From: Flectonema sp. DT1601
Lineage: Eukaryota; Euglenozoa; Diplonemea; Diplonemida; Diplonemidae
DNA length: 64,000 nucleotides
Assembly (NCBI GenBank): GCA_964019425.1
Contig: OZ025841.1
Span: 620,001 to 684,000, forward strand
Direction of reading: 5' to 3'
This document shows, in pieces, positions 13,101 to 28,100 of the stretch. Within the stretch, counting starts at the first letter, position 1; each line of letters opens with the position of its first letter. The notes under the pieces are model-generated. The model saw nothing but the letters and a program-made list of their open reading frames with translations. It did no database searches and was not told the origin of the DNA. The position numbers were made by a program, and so were the translations under genes.

Positions 13101-16100
13101 GGTTGCGCTACTAACTACATTACTCCAAAACCAGATGAACAGAGTGATACTTTGTGCAGACCTTGTTCTGCTAGCTACGATTGTAATGGACACGGAACTG
13201 TTCGCTCAACTAACGCTGACCACACTGTCTGCCAATGTGAATGTTCAGCGAAGTACTTCAGCACTGATTGTTCAAAGTGTGATGCACGTCTTGACTCGCA
13301 ATGTAATCAATGCAAGGCTGGTTACATCTCTGTTACCTTAGACGTACCTGGACCAAATAACTGTTTACAGCTCTCAGATGAGAAGGTGTGTAATTGGTAC
13401 AACACTCCAATTACTCTAATTGACTTAACTGAACCATCAAAATTAAGACACATTCAACTTGTTAATGATGTTAGTGTCTATTCCATTACTGGAAGTAGTA
13501 TTCTTCCACAGGATCAGGTTTGGGTTTCTGGAACTCGTGTCGCCTTCTTAATTGTGAAAGACGGTAGTCTCAGATGTTGGGTTGCTTTTGATCTCTCTTC
13601 TGATGTCGTTCTTATGTATGAAGTTTGTGATGACACTCTTCAGAGAAATGATATCGCTTCTTACTCATTCACTAATGGAAAGACTTTGACTCACCAGACT
13701 CCTGTTTCATGTGAGACAGCTGCTACATACCCGTGTGAAAGCTGCGTCATGTGCTCTGATGTTGAGCACTGCAATGGAAGAAGTCGACCAAGCAGCCCAC
13801 CACAGCCAAACATTGGGAAGACTAAGTGTTTATGTAACTGTAAGATTCCATTCATTGGAACTGATTGTTCAACATGTGATCAAGTTAGATTCACTGACGA
13901 CTGTTTGTCATGTAGAGAAATCGGTGACTACCCTGACTGTGGATTGTGTGACGGACTCACTCACTGTAGTGGAAAGACGACTACTGTCAATGATGTCTTG
14001 AAGAATGGCGTTAAGGTTTGCGTCTGTGAGGACTGTGCAAACGAGTGGTCTGGAGACAACTGTGAGAAGTGTGCGTCACCATATACTGGTGAAAACTGTG
14101 ACCAGTGTGAAGCATGGCACGTCAACTACCCAACTTGCAGCCCGTGTGACTGCAATGGAAACGGTGTATTGGCTTCAACTTCTGAATGTTTATGTACCTG
14201 CGATAACCATTACGCTTTACCAGAGTGTGCAGCCTGTGAAACAGGATTTGATATTAATGGAGGATGTGTTAATTGTATTCCCGGGTTCTTATTTGATACT
14301 AACTCTGAATTATCCTGCAGAGAATGTTCTGTTGAAATAGATTGCAATGACAACGCTATCTCAGTGACTGCAAGCACTATAATAGATGACTTTGATCTTC
14401 ACACTATCTGTGTCTGTGTCTGTAAGGAAGGCTTCACAGGTGTAAAGTGTGAAGAGATTGAAGAGGGATGGATTGACACTACTGAAGGACCTCGGAAGTG
14501 TGATATTGAGAGGGATTGTAATAACAACGCTGATGTAGTTTATGAAGTAGATCATCTTACGTGTGAATGTGTTTGTAAAGAAAACTTTATCACAAGCACC
14601 TGTAGCTCATGTGAACCTGGATACGACATTAGTAAGAACTGTCTTGAGTGTGCTGTTGGATTCGCTAACTCCTGCAAAGATAACTGCGCTGTACCAATCT
14701 GTCAATCTTGTACTAAGGAAACTGATTGCCATAACAACGGAGAGCTTCTAAGTGCTCCAGCATGCAACTGGCAGTCTCTCGACAGCATTCAGTTCCAAGT
14801 TGGAAGTACTACTCGTAGGATTAATATCTCTGGGAGGTTTTATTATAACAATCAGGTGATTGATTCAGGACTTTGGATAGCATTCAATAGATTTACTGTT
14901 TGGGTTCCATTAAACAGCTGTCAGTATGTTGTTGAGTTTACAAAGACTGAGATCCTGTCGGGATGCTTTTCTACTTTCAATCCATCAGAGCTGTCGACTA
15001 TGTCACTACACGATGTTGAAACCTTCACTGTTGTACCTGCCTGTGAGAATGATCTTGGGTGTGCTTGTGACTGCACTGCTCCATTCTTAGCTCCAGATTG
15101 CGCTACTTGTGATGCCGCTAAGTACACTTCTGATTGTACCGAGTGTCAGGTTGGAAGAATTAATTTCCCAATCTGCTCGCAGTGTGTCAATGACGTTCAC
15201 TGTAATGGAAGATCACACTTCCCGGTGTTGTCGAATGCTGATGCCAACTCCTGTGCTTGTGAGTGTCGCAACCAATGGACAGGATTACAGTGCCAGACCT
15301 GTACTTTAGGATTTGATACGTCAACTGACTGCAACAAGTGTCTCTCTGGATGGATTCGCGTCGATGCCGACACTTGTACGAAATGCACTGAAGCAAGTTG
15401 TGACAACAAGGTCGCATCCAACTCTCCACCAGACGTCTTCACTAATGGAGCTCAGACTGAATGTAAATGTAAGTGTGAAGGTAATTGGTTAGACACCTCT
15501 CACTGTACTGTTTGTAGAAGTGGATGGGATGTTAATAATGATTGTAATACTTGTATTAGTAGTTATAAAGTAACACAAATTGATGGAAGAGATTCTTGTG
15601 TTGAATGTCTCAACGTTGTTGAATGTAATGGAAGAGGAACTCAGATACTGTCGGGTGAATCCGTAACATCAAATGATCCAACGAAGTGTTACTGTCCTTC
15701 ATGTGAAAATGGATGGACTGGTAACCGTTGCCAGACCTGTTCATTGGGATGGACTGGTGTCAACTGTAACCAATGTGCCCCTGGCTACACTAAGGAAGGC
15801 AATACTTGTGTTTCCTGCTCAAAGTCTTGTGTTCATGGAACTTTTACTAACAACTGTGGATGTGCTTGCGAACACAAGTGGGAAGGTGAACTTTGTGACT
15901 TCTGCCCTGACAAGTACGACCAGGCTACCTGCAACACCTGCAATGACAACAGAGCTGGATGGCCTGATTGCAATGTTTGTGATGATGTTGCTCACTGTTC
16001 AGGAAATAGTTTATCAGTAAACCCGAGTGATGATAAGAGTTCTTGTGTGTGTCAGTGTGATGTTCCATTTACTGGTAGTGACTGCTCTACTTGTGATCAA

Positions 16101-19100
16101 ACTAAATACACTTCAACTTGTGATGGATGTTTCAATGGAATTGATTTCCCAGTTTGTGGAACCTGCACATCTCTGGACCACTGCAATAATAGAGCGAGAA
16201 ACACTCCAACACCATCTGCTGGAGGTTGTGTTTGTGGTCAATGTCAAGACAATTGGTTTGGTGACAAGTGTCAGTCTTGTGACTTTACAAAGTTCTCATC
16301 AAACTGCAACTCTTGCAAACCTGATAGATACCAATACCCAGATTGTATTGAGTGTACTGCTGCTGATTGCTCAGGTCTTGGAACTTCTGCAGTTGTTGGT
16401 GACGAGTGCAGCTGCACGTCATGTGATGTTCGTCGCAGTGGAAACACATGTGAACTATGCGGAGCTGGTTACGCGGGATGGCCTGCATGTGAGTCTTGCC
16501 TACCTGGACACTTCCCATATGCCGCTGATGGAACTGGTTGCCAGCCGTGTGACAATAATAACTTGTGCAACAACCGTCACATATCTGTATCAGGTAATCC
16601 ATCACTTGTTGATGTTACTTTTAATGATAATGGTCATTTAGGTTGTTGGTGTGATTGTAAGAACAAATGGTCTTCATCTGACTGTTCTCAGTGTGATCAG
16701 AAATTCAACAAGGAAGCTGACTGCAACACCTGCGCTACCAACAGACTGACTGATTTCCCAACCTGCACCATGTGTGATGTTAATGTTCACTGTAACAGTA
16801 ATGCTGATGAAGTTCACATGTCAATATCCAGACAGCAATGTGTTTGTACTTGTTCAGATGGATGGGCTGGTGATGCTTGTGATGAATGTTTGCCTCACTT
16901 TATTGAAAGTAGAACTTGTGAATCAGTTGATAAGCTGGCCTGTAATATCTTCCTTGGATTTCATTTGGTTCAAAGATGTTCTCAGCCATCTTTGGGATGT
17001 GCTACTCTCACGTCTGGAGAAGTGTATCAGTGTGAACACAACACCAGTCCATTCACAGCACCACTTTGTTGTAGTGATTTTGCTTGTGGTCAAATTGTTG
17101 AAGTTGTTACCTGCCGTGAATGTCACTTGACTTTAGACTGCAATGCTCACGCTGTCAACGTCTACCCAGACCCAGATAGTAATTCTTGTAATTGTGTTTG
17201 TAGAGCTCATTGGACAACACGAGACCCATCAGAACCATGTGATTTCTGCCCTCCACAGTTTGGAGGTAATGATTGTGATGAATGTGCTGCTGGCTACATC
17301 AGCACTGCTGACGGTGTCTGTACTCACATGTGTACTGCTGCTGATTGCGTTGGGCTAACAATCTCTGTACTTCCTAACGCGGCAACTGACAAGTGCGTCT
17401 GCGGGTGTGCTGACGGATACGAAGGACCAAAGTGCGGAAAGTGTGTCGACGGGTTCATCAGAGACGATCCACTCGTCGCAGTGTGCCGTCAGTGTGCTGC
17501 TACTGACTGTAACAGTGTTGGTACTCCAATTGGATCTGTTCACATTCCAGGTGTTACTACTTTAACAAAGTGCCTCTGTGACTGTGACGACTTCTGGACT
17601 GGTGATACCTGCTCTGATTGCCCAGCTGGATTCGACAGAGCTGGTGGATGCAAAGCATGCACAGCTGACCACATATTTGTTAATGGAAAGTGTATCTTGT
17701 GTACTGTTGCTACTCACTGTGGAGGAAACTCACGCGCTACATCAGTTGAAGAGATCAACGATGAATGTATTTGTACCTGCAGAGGACAATGGTCTGATGA
17801 CTTAAGTCAGTGTGACTTCTGCCCTCAGAAATTTACCGGCGAGGCATGTGATGTTTGCGCTCCTGATCATGTTGCATATCCAACTTGCAGTGAGTGCACC
17901 AACGACATGTGTTCAGGACACGGTACTGTCTCTGTTGATAACGACAGACTGAACTGTGTTTGTAACTGTGAGAACAAGTGGTACGGTTCTGATTGTAATA
18001 AATGTGATCCAAAGTATGATGAAAACCAGGACTGTGGAAAGTGTTCCTCTGGTTACATTAACTACCCAGACTGTGATGCCTGTGTTGCTTCAGATTGTTC
18101 AGGAAATGGTGTACCTGTCTCATCAGATGGCGTAACATGTGAGTGTGATTGCCGCAATCAGTGGTCTGGTCCAACTTGTTCCATCTGCGACAGCATGTTT
18201 ATTGAAGCAAATGACTGTAGGGCTTGTGTCATCGGAACTCAAACATTCCCAGAGTGCGCTGGATGTGATGTAAACGGTCACTGCTCTGGAAACGCGAAGA
18301 GTATCACCACCAGACCTGATGGTTCCTGTGAGTGCTTCTGTAGAAACAACTGGTCTGGATCACGTTGTGATAACTGCCTCTCTCCATTTATCAGATCCGC
18401 TGACTGCAATGCCTGTCAGAATGGATACAAGGGGTCTCTTAATGCAGAGGGTGTTATTTCCTGCACTGCTTGCTCTCATTCAGACTGTTTCAACAACGCT
18501 CTCTCCTTTTCTGGTGATGGCAGTACCTGTTCATGTAAGTGTAAGGGATACTATGATCAAAGTGATAACTGCTTAACTTGTCCGAGTAAGTATGATGTCA
18601 CCTGTACTAAGTGTGCTGCAAACAGAGTCAACGCTCCAACCTGTACTTTGTGTCAGTTGGGTACTCACTGCAGTAACCACGCTTCGAATGTTGTTGCAAA
18701 TGATGATCAAACTACGTGTGTTTGCACCTGTTCAGATGGATACACTGGAGCTCACTGCCAGAACTGTGCCAGCAACTACGTCAGAGAGGGAAGTGTTTGT
18801 GTTCAGTGCTCTAAGGCTACTCACTGCACTGCTGTTGACCACGCTGATCACGTCTATGCCAACGCTGATCAAACTGCTTGCGTTTGTGACTGTGCTGGGT
18901 TCTGGGGGGGACCAGCTTGCAACACTTGCGCGCAGAAGCATTCTGCCACCTGTGACAGTTGTGCCGCTGGTCGTTACAACTTCCCATCTTGTGGTTTATG
19001 TAAAGTTGATCAATGCGTTGGAGGAGCTGTTGACGTCTCTGTTGTTAATGACAAGTGTATTTGTAACACCTGTACCATCCCATGGACTGGTGACAAGTGT

Positions 19101-22100
19101 GATCAGTGTGACCACACAAAGTACGCGTCAGGTTGCTCGTCGTGCCTCGCTGGTCGCATTAACTTCCCATCCTGCACTGAGTGTACTGTTACCGGATCTT
19201 GTGGAGGACCTGACTTTGCGAAGTCAGTTTCAGTTATAAATGATGAATGTGTTTGTAAGTGTAAGAATCACTTCAGTGGAACTGATTGCACCAGCTGTGA
19301 CTTGAGCAAGTTCTCAGGTTCCAACTGCGACCAGTGTGCGTCTGGACATGTTACAGCTGTTGTAAATGGAGTAGCTGACTGTGTTCAATGTGATACAAAC
19401 AATTATTGTATTGAATTATCTGGTGTCTCAGGTACTCAGATTGTTGATGGCAAGTGCAAGTGCGTCTGCAGCGGAGAGTGGATCGGAGCCACCTGCTCAA
19501 CTTGCCCACCTCAGTTTGAGGCTACTGGATGTACATCGTGTAAGGTTGGTTACTACAGAGACGTTACTAAGGTAGCTCAATGTGTTCGATGTACTAATGA
19601 TGGAACCTGTAATGGTCTCGCTACTGTTGGAAGTGTTTCAAGTTCTGGTGAAGTTTGTACCTGCGGAAGTTGTATCGAAGGAGTGACTGGACCTAATTGT
19701 GACAAGTGTGATGAGGGATTCGTTGACTTTGTTACAGGAAAGGGTTGTACTAAATGTTCAACAGCTACTCACTGCTCAGGAAATGCTGAAGGTGTTAACT
19801 CAAATGATGACCACACTGCTTGTGTTTGTAACTGTAGAAACAAGTGGACTACTGAAAGCTCATGTAGTACCTGTCCAACTGGTTATGATAGTTCTGTTGG
19901 AAGTGACTGTAATGAATGTGTTGACGGATACGTTGAACCATCTTGCACTACTTGTGATGGTGTTTTAGACTGCAGTTCAGGAAATGGAATATCAGTTTAC
20001 TCAGACGTTACTAATCAGTGTGCCTGTAGTTGTTCCTCACCATGGGTTGGATCTGATTGCTCTCAGTGTGATCACTTCCATGAGAAGGACACTAATGGAG
20101 TATGTCGCTGTAAGGCTAAGTCTGTCATCTCTACTGTTGCTCCATACTGCAGAGACTGCACTGAATCAGACTGCGGTGGTAACGGAGTTCCAACAGGAAC
20201 TACTTCTGATAAATTATCTTGTTCATGTGAATGCCGAGGAAAGTGGCAGCAGCCAAACTGCGAGATCTGTGACCTCACTCTGTACGATGCAGCGACGTGC
20301 TCAAAGTGTGTTCCTGGTAGAATCAACTACCCTGAATGTACTCTTTGTGTTGAGTCTGACTGTCCTGCTAATGCTTACCTTGTTGGATCTTCATTTCAGG
20401 GAGACTCGTGTTTGTGTGAGTGCAAGGCAAACTTCTACGGGCCAACCTGCGACCAGTGTCCACCAAGATTTAATCAGAATGACTGCATGTCATGTGCTGA
20501 TGGAGTTATCGCTGATCCACCACAGTGTGGTACTTGTTCTTTAGAAGATTGTTTGAATGGAGCTACTCATGTCCAAGACACTGGTGTAGGAGGCTGCATC
20601 TGTAGGTGTGTTGGTAACTTTGCTGGAAATGCCTGTGGCAGATGTAAAACAGGATACACTGGTACTGGATGTGATGAATGTACTGTTGGATACCATCCAG
20701 TTGGAAGTAGTTGTGTTCCATGCTCTGTTGTGTCTGACTGTAGTGGTCACGCATCTGAAGTGACATCTGATGGAAATATTTGTTCATGTACCTGCACTAA
20801 CAAATGGTCTGGAAGTGACTGTAAGGACTGTTTGTCTCCATACGCTGGACTTCAATGTGATGAATGTTTATCTGATCGCATCGACTACCCAATATGTAGT
20901 GAATGCCATTCTGAGACAGAGTGCAATGGTAATGCTGTTAGCTCTGCGAAGGATGGACCAAACTCCTGCTCTTGTGCATGCAAGCCAGGCTACGTTGGTG
21001 AGAGTTGCGGTCTCTGCGCATCAACTCACAAGAAGGATGGCGACGATTGTGTTGCCTGCGATATCAACAACTGCGGGTTTGGTGCGTCTTCTGTTGCGAG
21101 CAACTCTGCGAGGGACACTTGCGTGTGTAGCTGTAAGAAGGGATACAACTCAGATGATGGATGTGCTATTTGTCTAACTGGTCTCGATATTGAAACTGAC
21201 TGCACAAAGTGTGATTCTCAACACAGGAATGCCAACACTGATTTAACAACAGTTCCGTGGTGTGTTGCTTGTCAAGATAACATTCACTGTAGTGGACGTG
21301 GTACTGCCAGCTCATCAACTGACCGCAGAACTTGTCAATGCACTTGCGATGGAAACTTTGCTCTTCCAAACTGCAACAGTTGCAAACCAGGATTCACTGG
21401 TCCTAATTGTGATGAATGTGATGTTCTTCATGGAGGTATTAACTGTGTTCTATGTAATACTAACTGTGGATTTGGAACTGTTACTGTTAGTGATGGAGAG
21501 TGTACTTGTACTTGTAACGGAAAGTACACTGTTGAATCTGGTTGTACTACTTGCCCAGCTCCATTTGACGGAAACAAGAACTGTGCTCAGTGTCTTCCAA
21601 ACTACATCGGATACCCATCCTGTACTGCCTGTCCAGTTAATGCCTGCAGCAGTCACGGGACTGGTTCAACTAATAGCGCGCAGACTGCCTGCACCTGCGA
21701 TTGTAGAAACGAATGGTTTGGTGTTAGCTGTAATGAATGCAAGAATGGTTTTGATAGACAAAACGACTGTCAGACTTGTAAAGTTGATCACTACTCAGTA
21801 CCTGGACAGAATGGTTTGATCAGTGAGTGTGTTCAGTGTACATCTGATCAATGGTGTCGTGGAAGAGGTGCTGATGGAAAGATCCGCGCTGATGGAAATG
21901 GTGGATGCAAATGTATCGACTGTGATGGCAATTGGGAAGGAGATCACTGCACTGAATGCCCTGCCAAGTACGACCCAACTAACTGCGATGACTGTGCTGT
22001 TGGATACTACCGCGAACCACACACAGAAGATTGTGTCTCATGCTCTAACTATGACTGTGGTGAAGGTGCGCACACTGCAACTACTGCTGCTGCTAACGGA

Positions 22101-25100
22101 GAATCTTGCATCTGTGTTTGCAAAGATCATTGGGAACTTGATTTCAATGGAAGATGTACGTTCTGTCCAACTAAGTTTGACTCCACCTGCAAAGCTTGCG
22201 CGCAGAATCACGCAAACTACCCTCTCTGCGAGGAATGCTCTCACAACACTCACTGCTCTGGTAATGGAGAGGTTACTGTTGTAGACGGACAATGTAAGTG
22301 TACTTGCACTGGATCATTCTTACTTCCAAACTGTAAGACCTGCAGCCTTCCATACGCTGGTGATAACTGTGATGAGTGTGCTCAGGGAGGTACCTACCCA
22401 GCATGCAATGTTTGCACTCTTATTGCGTGCAACAGTCACGGAGATAGTGTTGTAACAAATGGAGATGATTGTGAGTGTACCTGCAGAAATAATTGGAGTG
22501 CGAGTGATAATTGTTTAACTTGTCCAAACCAGTACGATGGAACTACTCACGATTGTGATAAGTGTAAAAAGGGATCATTTGGACAGATGGTTGGTAACGT
22601 TCTTACTTGCTCACCATGTGAGGACTCAACTCACTGTAACGGTAACGGTCAGGCTACCAGCAATGCTGCTCGTGATGGATGTGTTTGTAGTTGCGCTGAC
22701 AAGTGGAGTGGATCCGACTGCTCTGTTTGCGAAGGCAAATTCGACGGGCCACCAGCCAGCGCTGCTGGAAACTGCGACAAATGCGCTGCCTCGCACTTTG
22801 GAGAGTTTCCAACTTGTTTAGAATGTAACACTGACGACAACAACAACAACTTCTGTAATGGAAACTCTAAGGGACTCACACCTAGCTTAGACCAAACAAC
22901 TTGCACTTGTGGACCTTGCAAAGCAAAGTGGACAGGTACTTACTGCGGTACCTGTCCAGTGAAGTTCGAGCAGGACGGTGCTTGTGACAAGTGTGCTAGT
23001 GACCGTTTGAATGACTTCCCAACTTGTACTTCTTGCAACACAGCTGATAACTGCAATGGTCACGCTAACTCAGTAATTGCTGACCCATCTGATCGCACTA
23101 AGTGTAAGTGTCAGTGCACTCCAGGATGGAAGGGTGACAACTGCGAGATCTGCGACTCGAGCAGCATTCACGCGAGCGCACTCGGATGTTACATCTGCGA
23201 TCGTCTGACTGACTGCGGTCCAAATGCCGCATCAGTCATCGCTAACAACGACAACACTGGATGTGTTTGTACTTGTAAGCCTGGATTCTTAGCTCCTTCA
23301 TGTACAAACTGTGCTGTTGGTTTGACTGGTGAGAACTGCAACACCTGTGCCACTGGATTCTACAGATCGACTGAAACAACTGAATGCACCAGATGCTCTA
23401 CCACTTGTGGGAACTTCGCACATTCTGAGTCATCAGTAGTTGTTAACGGAGCCTGTTTGTGTAACTGTGCTGAAGGATACACTGGAGCTGAATGTAATTC
23501 ATGTGCATTGAACTACATCTTATCACTTGGATCATGTTCACCATGTTCAGTATCTCAACATTGTAATGGAAAGGCTACATCAGCAACATCAATCGGAGGA
23601 AGTGCTACACAATGCTCTTGTTCTTGTATTAATCAATTCAGTGGTTCTGATTGTACTTGTGAGTCACCATATGCTGGTGATAATTGTGATCGTTGTCAAC
23701 CAGGTCTTATTAATTATCCAACTTGTGAGAGTTGTAATAACTTCTGTGTGATGACAAACACCATCAGTCACGGAGCATCATCGACTGACCCATCTGCGTG
23801 TTACTGTCAGTGTAAGAATCAATGGAAGGGTGTTAGGTGTGATGAGTGTGATACTTCTCAATTTACTTCTGATACATGTGAAGCATGCAAGGTCAGTCTG
23901 GTTGAGAAGTCAGTAAATGGAGAAGTTACTTGTGAACAATGCAGCATCTCAACTGACTGTAGTGGACACGCTCACATTGCTACTTCAAATGATGGTTTGA
24001 CTTGTAGTTGTACATGTGAAGAACCATGGACTGGTGGTAAGTGTGATTACTGTCCTCATAACTTTAACACTGCGTGTGATGGATGTGCTGATGGTTACTA
24101 CAACTACCCAGATTGTGACCAATGTCCAACTTCAACTTGTAGTGGAAAGGGAGAAGTATTCTCTGATGGTGTTGTTTGCAGGTGTAAATGTTTCAACAAC
24201 TGGGGAGGTGATGATTGCTCTGTCTGCCCGTCAGCCTACACAGAATCCAGCAACTGCAAGGATTGCTCTGCCGGAACAGAACCTGACTGCCGACCATGTG
24301 ATTCTACTTTCTGTGGTGGAGCTGACAGAGTAACTGATGAACCAATTATTATTGGAAGTGTTTGCACCTGTCAGTGTGCCAACCGCTGGACTGGAGACCG
24401 TTGTCAGGATTGCGTATCACCATTTGCTCTTACTGAGAACTGCAACTCTTGTAAGAAGGGATTTGTAAGTAACGGAGCTGACGTCGTATCGTGTACTCGT
24501 TGTACAGTTAATAATCATTGCTCTGGTAATGCTGATGTCGTTACATCAAATGCTGACCGTAGTGAATGTGTTTGCAGCTGTTTAAACAAGTACTCAGGTG
24601 ATGACTGTGGTTCTTGTGATGATCAACTCTTCACTACTACTCACACTGGTTCATGTGACCGCTGTGCTGATGATAAATTTAATTTCCCGACCTGCACTCA
24701 ATGTGATGTAGACACTCACTGCTCAGGTCACGCACACTCCGCAACAGCGTCATCTGCAACAAGAAACGCCTTGTCATGTACCTGTGACTGCATGGACGGG
24801 TACTCTGGTCCGCAGTGCAAGAAGTGCGCACCTGGTTGGGTCAGTCACCCAGAGCAGTCTGGTGTTTGTGTGAAGTGTGACATTGCTACTCACTGTTCTG
24901 GAAATGCTGCATCAGTCTCAACTGATGTTACTCAGCAGACTTGTATCTGTGCATGTGATGGACACTTCACTCCTTCAAGAGCAACTGCTGTTGAAGTTGC
25001 CTGTAAGAACTGTAACACTGTTCTTTATGATTCATCAGACTGTGATACTTGTGCAGTCAACAGAATATTAACACCACTTTGCCTGCAGTGTAGTAACAGT

Positions 25101-28100
25101 GCATCAGAACCACTCGGATGTAATGGACACGGTACCGCTACCGCTGCTAGTGATGACTTGTCATGTACTTGTGATTGTAGAGCAAAGTGGGACGGACCAT
25201 ACTGTGCTTACTGTCCTGAACAGTTCTCTACTACTAATGGAGCTGACTGTAACTCTTGTGCTGTTGGAAGACACACATTCCCAACTTGTGATAAATGTAC
25301 GATGACTGATTGCAGTGGAAATGCTAACCAGGTCGCAGTAAACGACAACGGAATTGGTTGCAAGTGTACCTGTCGCAACCAGTGGTCAGGTTTAACCTGT
25401 AGCCAGTGTGACTATGCTGGTGACGACTGCAACAGATGTCCATCAGGAACGATGGGTGTCGCACCGAACTGCGTCACCTGCACTGATGCCGCTCATTGTT
25501 CAGCTCATGGAACTGTGGCTGAGGTTAATGGAATCTGTACATGTGCGTGTTCTACTGGTTACAAGAATAGTGACTGCAGTGACTGTGTTGTTGGATACAT
25601 CAAACTTTCAAATGGTCAATGCAGTCAGTGCACTCATGACGGATGTGGAGGACTTGCTAAGACCTCAGCTGTGACCAGCGTTGCCAACAAGTGTCAATGT
25701 TCCTGCAGACACCCACACGCCTTGGGCTCTACCGATATCTGCGACGCTTGTGTTATCGGATATGACTCTGAGACTGACTGCACAAGTTGTTTATCTGACT
25801 ACAGATCAACTACTGTGAATGGAATTATTTCTTGTGTCCCATGTGGATTAGTAACTGATTGCAGCTCACATGCTGACTCTGTTTCAGGAGATGGAAACAC
25901 TTGTACCTGCGCCTGCAATACCAACTGGGCTGGAGATGATTGTTCAGTCTGCCCACCAAAGAACACTGGAAGCAACTGTGATCAGTGTGCTGAGGGTTAC
26001 AAGGGTGATAACTGTGTGCCATGTACAAATGGAAACACTTGCAATGGCCGTGCTTCTACTGTAACCACATCACCAACCTGTGGATGTGTTTGCCGTAACA
26101 AATGGTTAGGATCTGATTGTTCAACTTGCAAGCAAGGATTTGATGAAAACACTGACTGCAGTAGTTGTATTGAAGGATACTACAGAGTTAGTGAAACATG
26201 TCAACCATGTGACTCAGAGTATTGTAATGGACATTCTGCATTTGTTACAAGTGATGGTGAATCATGTTATTGTGATTGTGATGAAGCCACTCAATGGAGA
26301 GGTGACAGATGTGATGAGTGCCCAGATAACTTTGATAAGGAAGGCGGATGTAATGCTTGTGCTGCTGGTCACGGTGTTCCAAATGCCTACCCAGTTTGCG
26401 GAGAATGCACTGATAGCTTAACATGTCATGGTCACGGAACTGTAAACACTGAAACCTGTGCCTGTAGTTGTGAACATAACTGGTCTGGTCCACATTGCAG
26501 CATCTGCAACTCCCCTTTTGTGAAATCTTCAAACTGTAATGCTTGCAAAGATGGCTGGACCTCAACTGTTGATGATGTCACGGGAACTGTTTCATGTAAC
26601 CAATGTCAGGTTAGCACTCACTGCAGTGGTAACGCAGACACTGTTACTGTAGTTGGAAACACTTGTACTTGTTCTTGTTCTAAGCCGTTTATCGGATCAG
26701 ACTGTTCTTCATGTGACCAGGTAAAGTTTACTTCAACTTGTGATGGCTGCCAAGCTGGGCAGTTGTACTTCCCAAGCTGCTTATCATGCGCTGAGCTTGG
26801 TGTTGGTACCGTCAGCATTGGTGAGTCTGGTAACGCTGTTATGCCAGCCAACCCAGTTCTGTGCAGTCAACACGGAGCTCTTCAGCTCAATCAGGCTGGT
26901 GACGCATGTTTATGTAGTTGTGAGACTGGATACGCTGGTACCCTTTGCTCAAAGTGCAGTCCTGGGTTCTATAAAATGGATGGATCTTGTGTTCAATGTT
27001 CAAGTGATCAGTGTGTTCATGGTACTGCTGATACAAACTTTGAACAGACTGCCTGCTTCTGTAGATGCCCACCTGATGCTTCCTGGACTGGAGCTACCTG
27101 TAACAGCTGTGCTCCTCAGTACGACCAAACTACATGCGCGTCGTGTGACTCGCAGTACACAGGTACTTACCCTAGTTGCCAAATTTGTAATGCCGCAACC
27201 TGCAACCACAGAGCTACCTCTGCTGTTGTCGATGGTGGAGTTTGCAATTGCGCATGCAGGAATGGATACGTTGGTAACCAGTGTGAGGTTTGTGGATCAG
27301 GTTTCACAGGATCAGACTGTGATGTTTGTGTCTCTGGAACAACAGGAACACCGCCAAACTGCGTCACTTGTGAGGTAGCTGACTGCAACAATCACGCTGC
27401 TAGTATTGTCACTCATAATGGTGGCAGCTGTGAATGTATTTGTGAAGTTGGTTACACAGGACCAGCATGCACTCAATGTGAAGTTGGTTACGAAGCATCT
27501 GGTAGTAACTGTGTTCGTTGCACCAGATCAACTCACTGCTCTGGCGCCAACTCCGTAGCTGTGAAGAGACTTTCAAGTGATGACACTTGTCAGTGTGAAT
27601 GCCAATGGCCATGGACTGGTGTTGATTGTTCAACTTGTGCTCCAGGATTTGAACACAACACTGCAGCTAACCCACCGACATGTGTTTCATGTCAGTCTGA
27701 CTTCTTCGTAAGAACTGGAGACAATTCTCTTTCAGAATGCGTTCGATGTAGTATTGCTGATCACTGCAGTGGACATGCCTCTGCTGTTGCCTCTGTTGCT
27801 GACTTTAGTGAGTGCGACTGTACCTGCAGCGATAAGTGGACTGGTAAGCTCTGCAGTGTCTGTGACCCAAAGTACAATCAGGAAGAGTGCAACTCATGCG
27901 CTGTTGGATACCACACCTTCCCAACATGTGACTTGTGTACTACTACTGCTGATTGTAATGGAAGAGCTTCTGATGTTACTTCTGATGGAGTAACTTGCTC
28001 ATGTACTTGTGTGAACAAGTGGATGACAGTCAACTCTCAGTGTGATACCTGCAAGGAAGGATTTGATGTATTAACAAATTGTAATGAATGTATGATCGGA

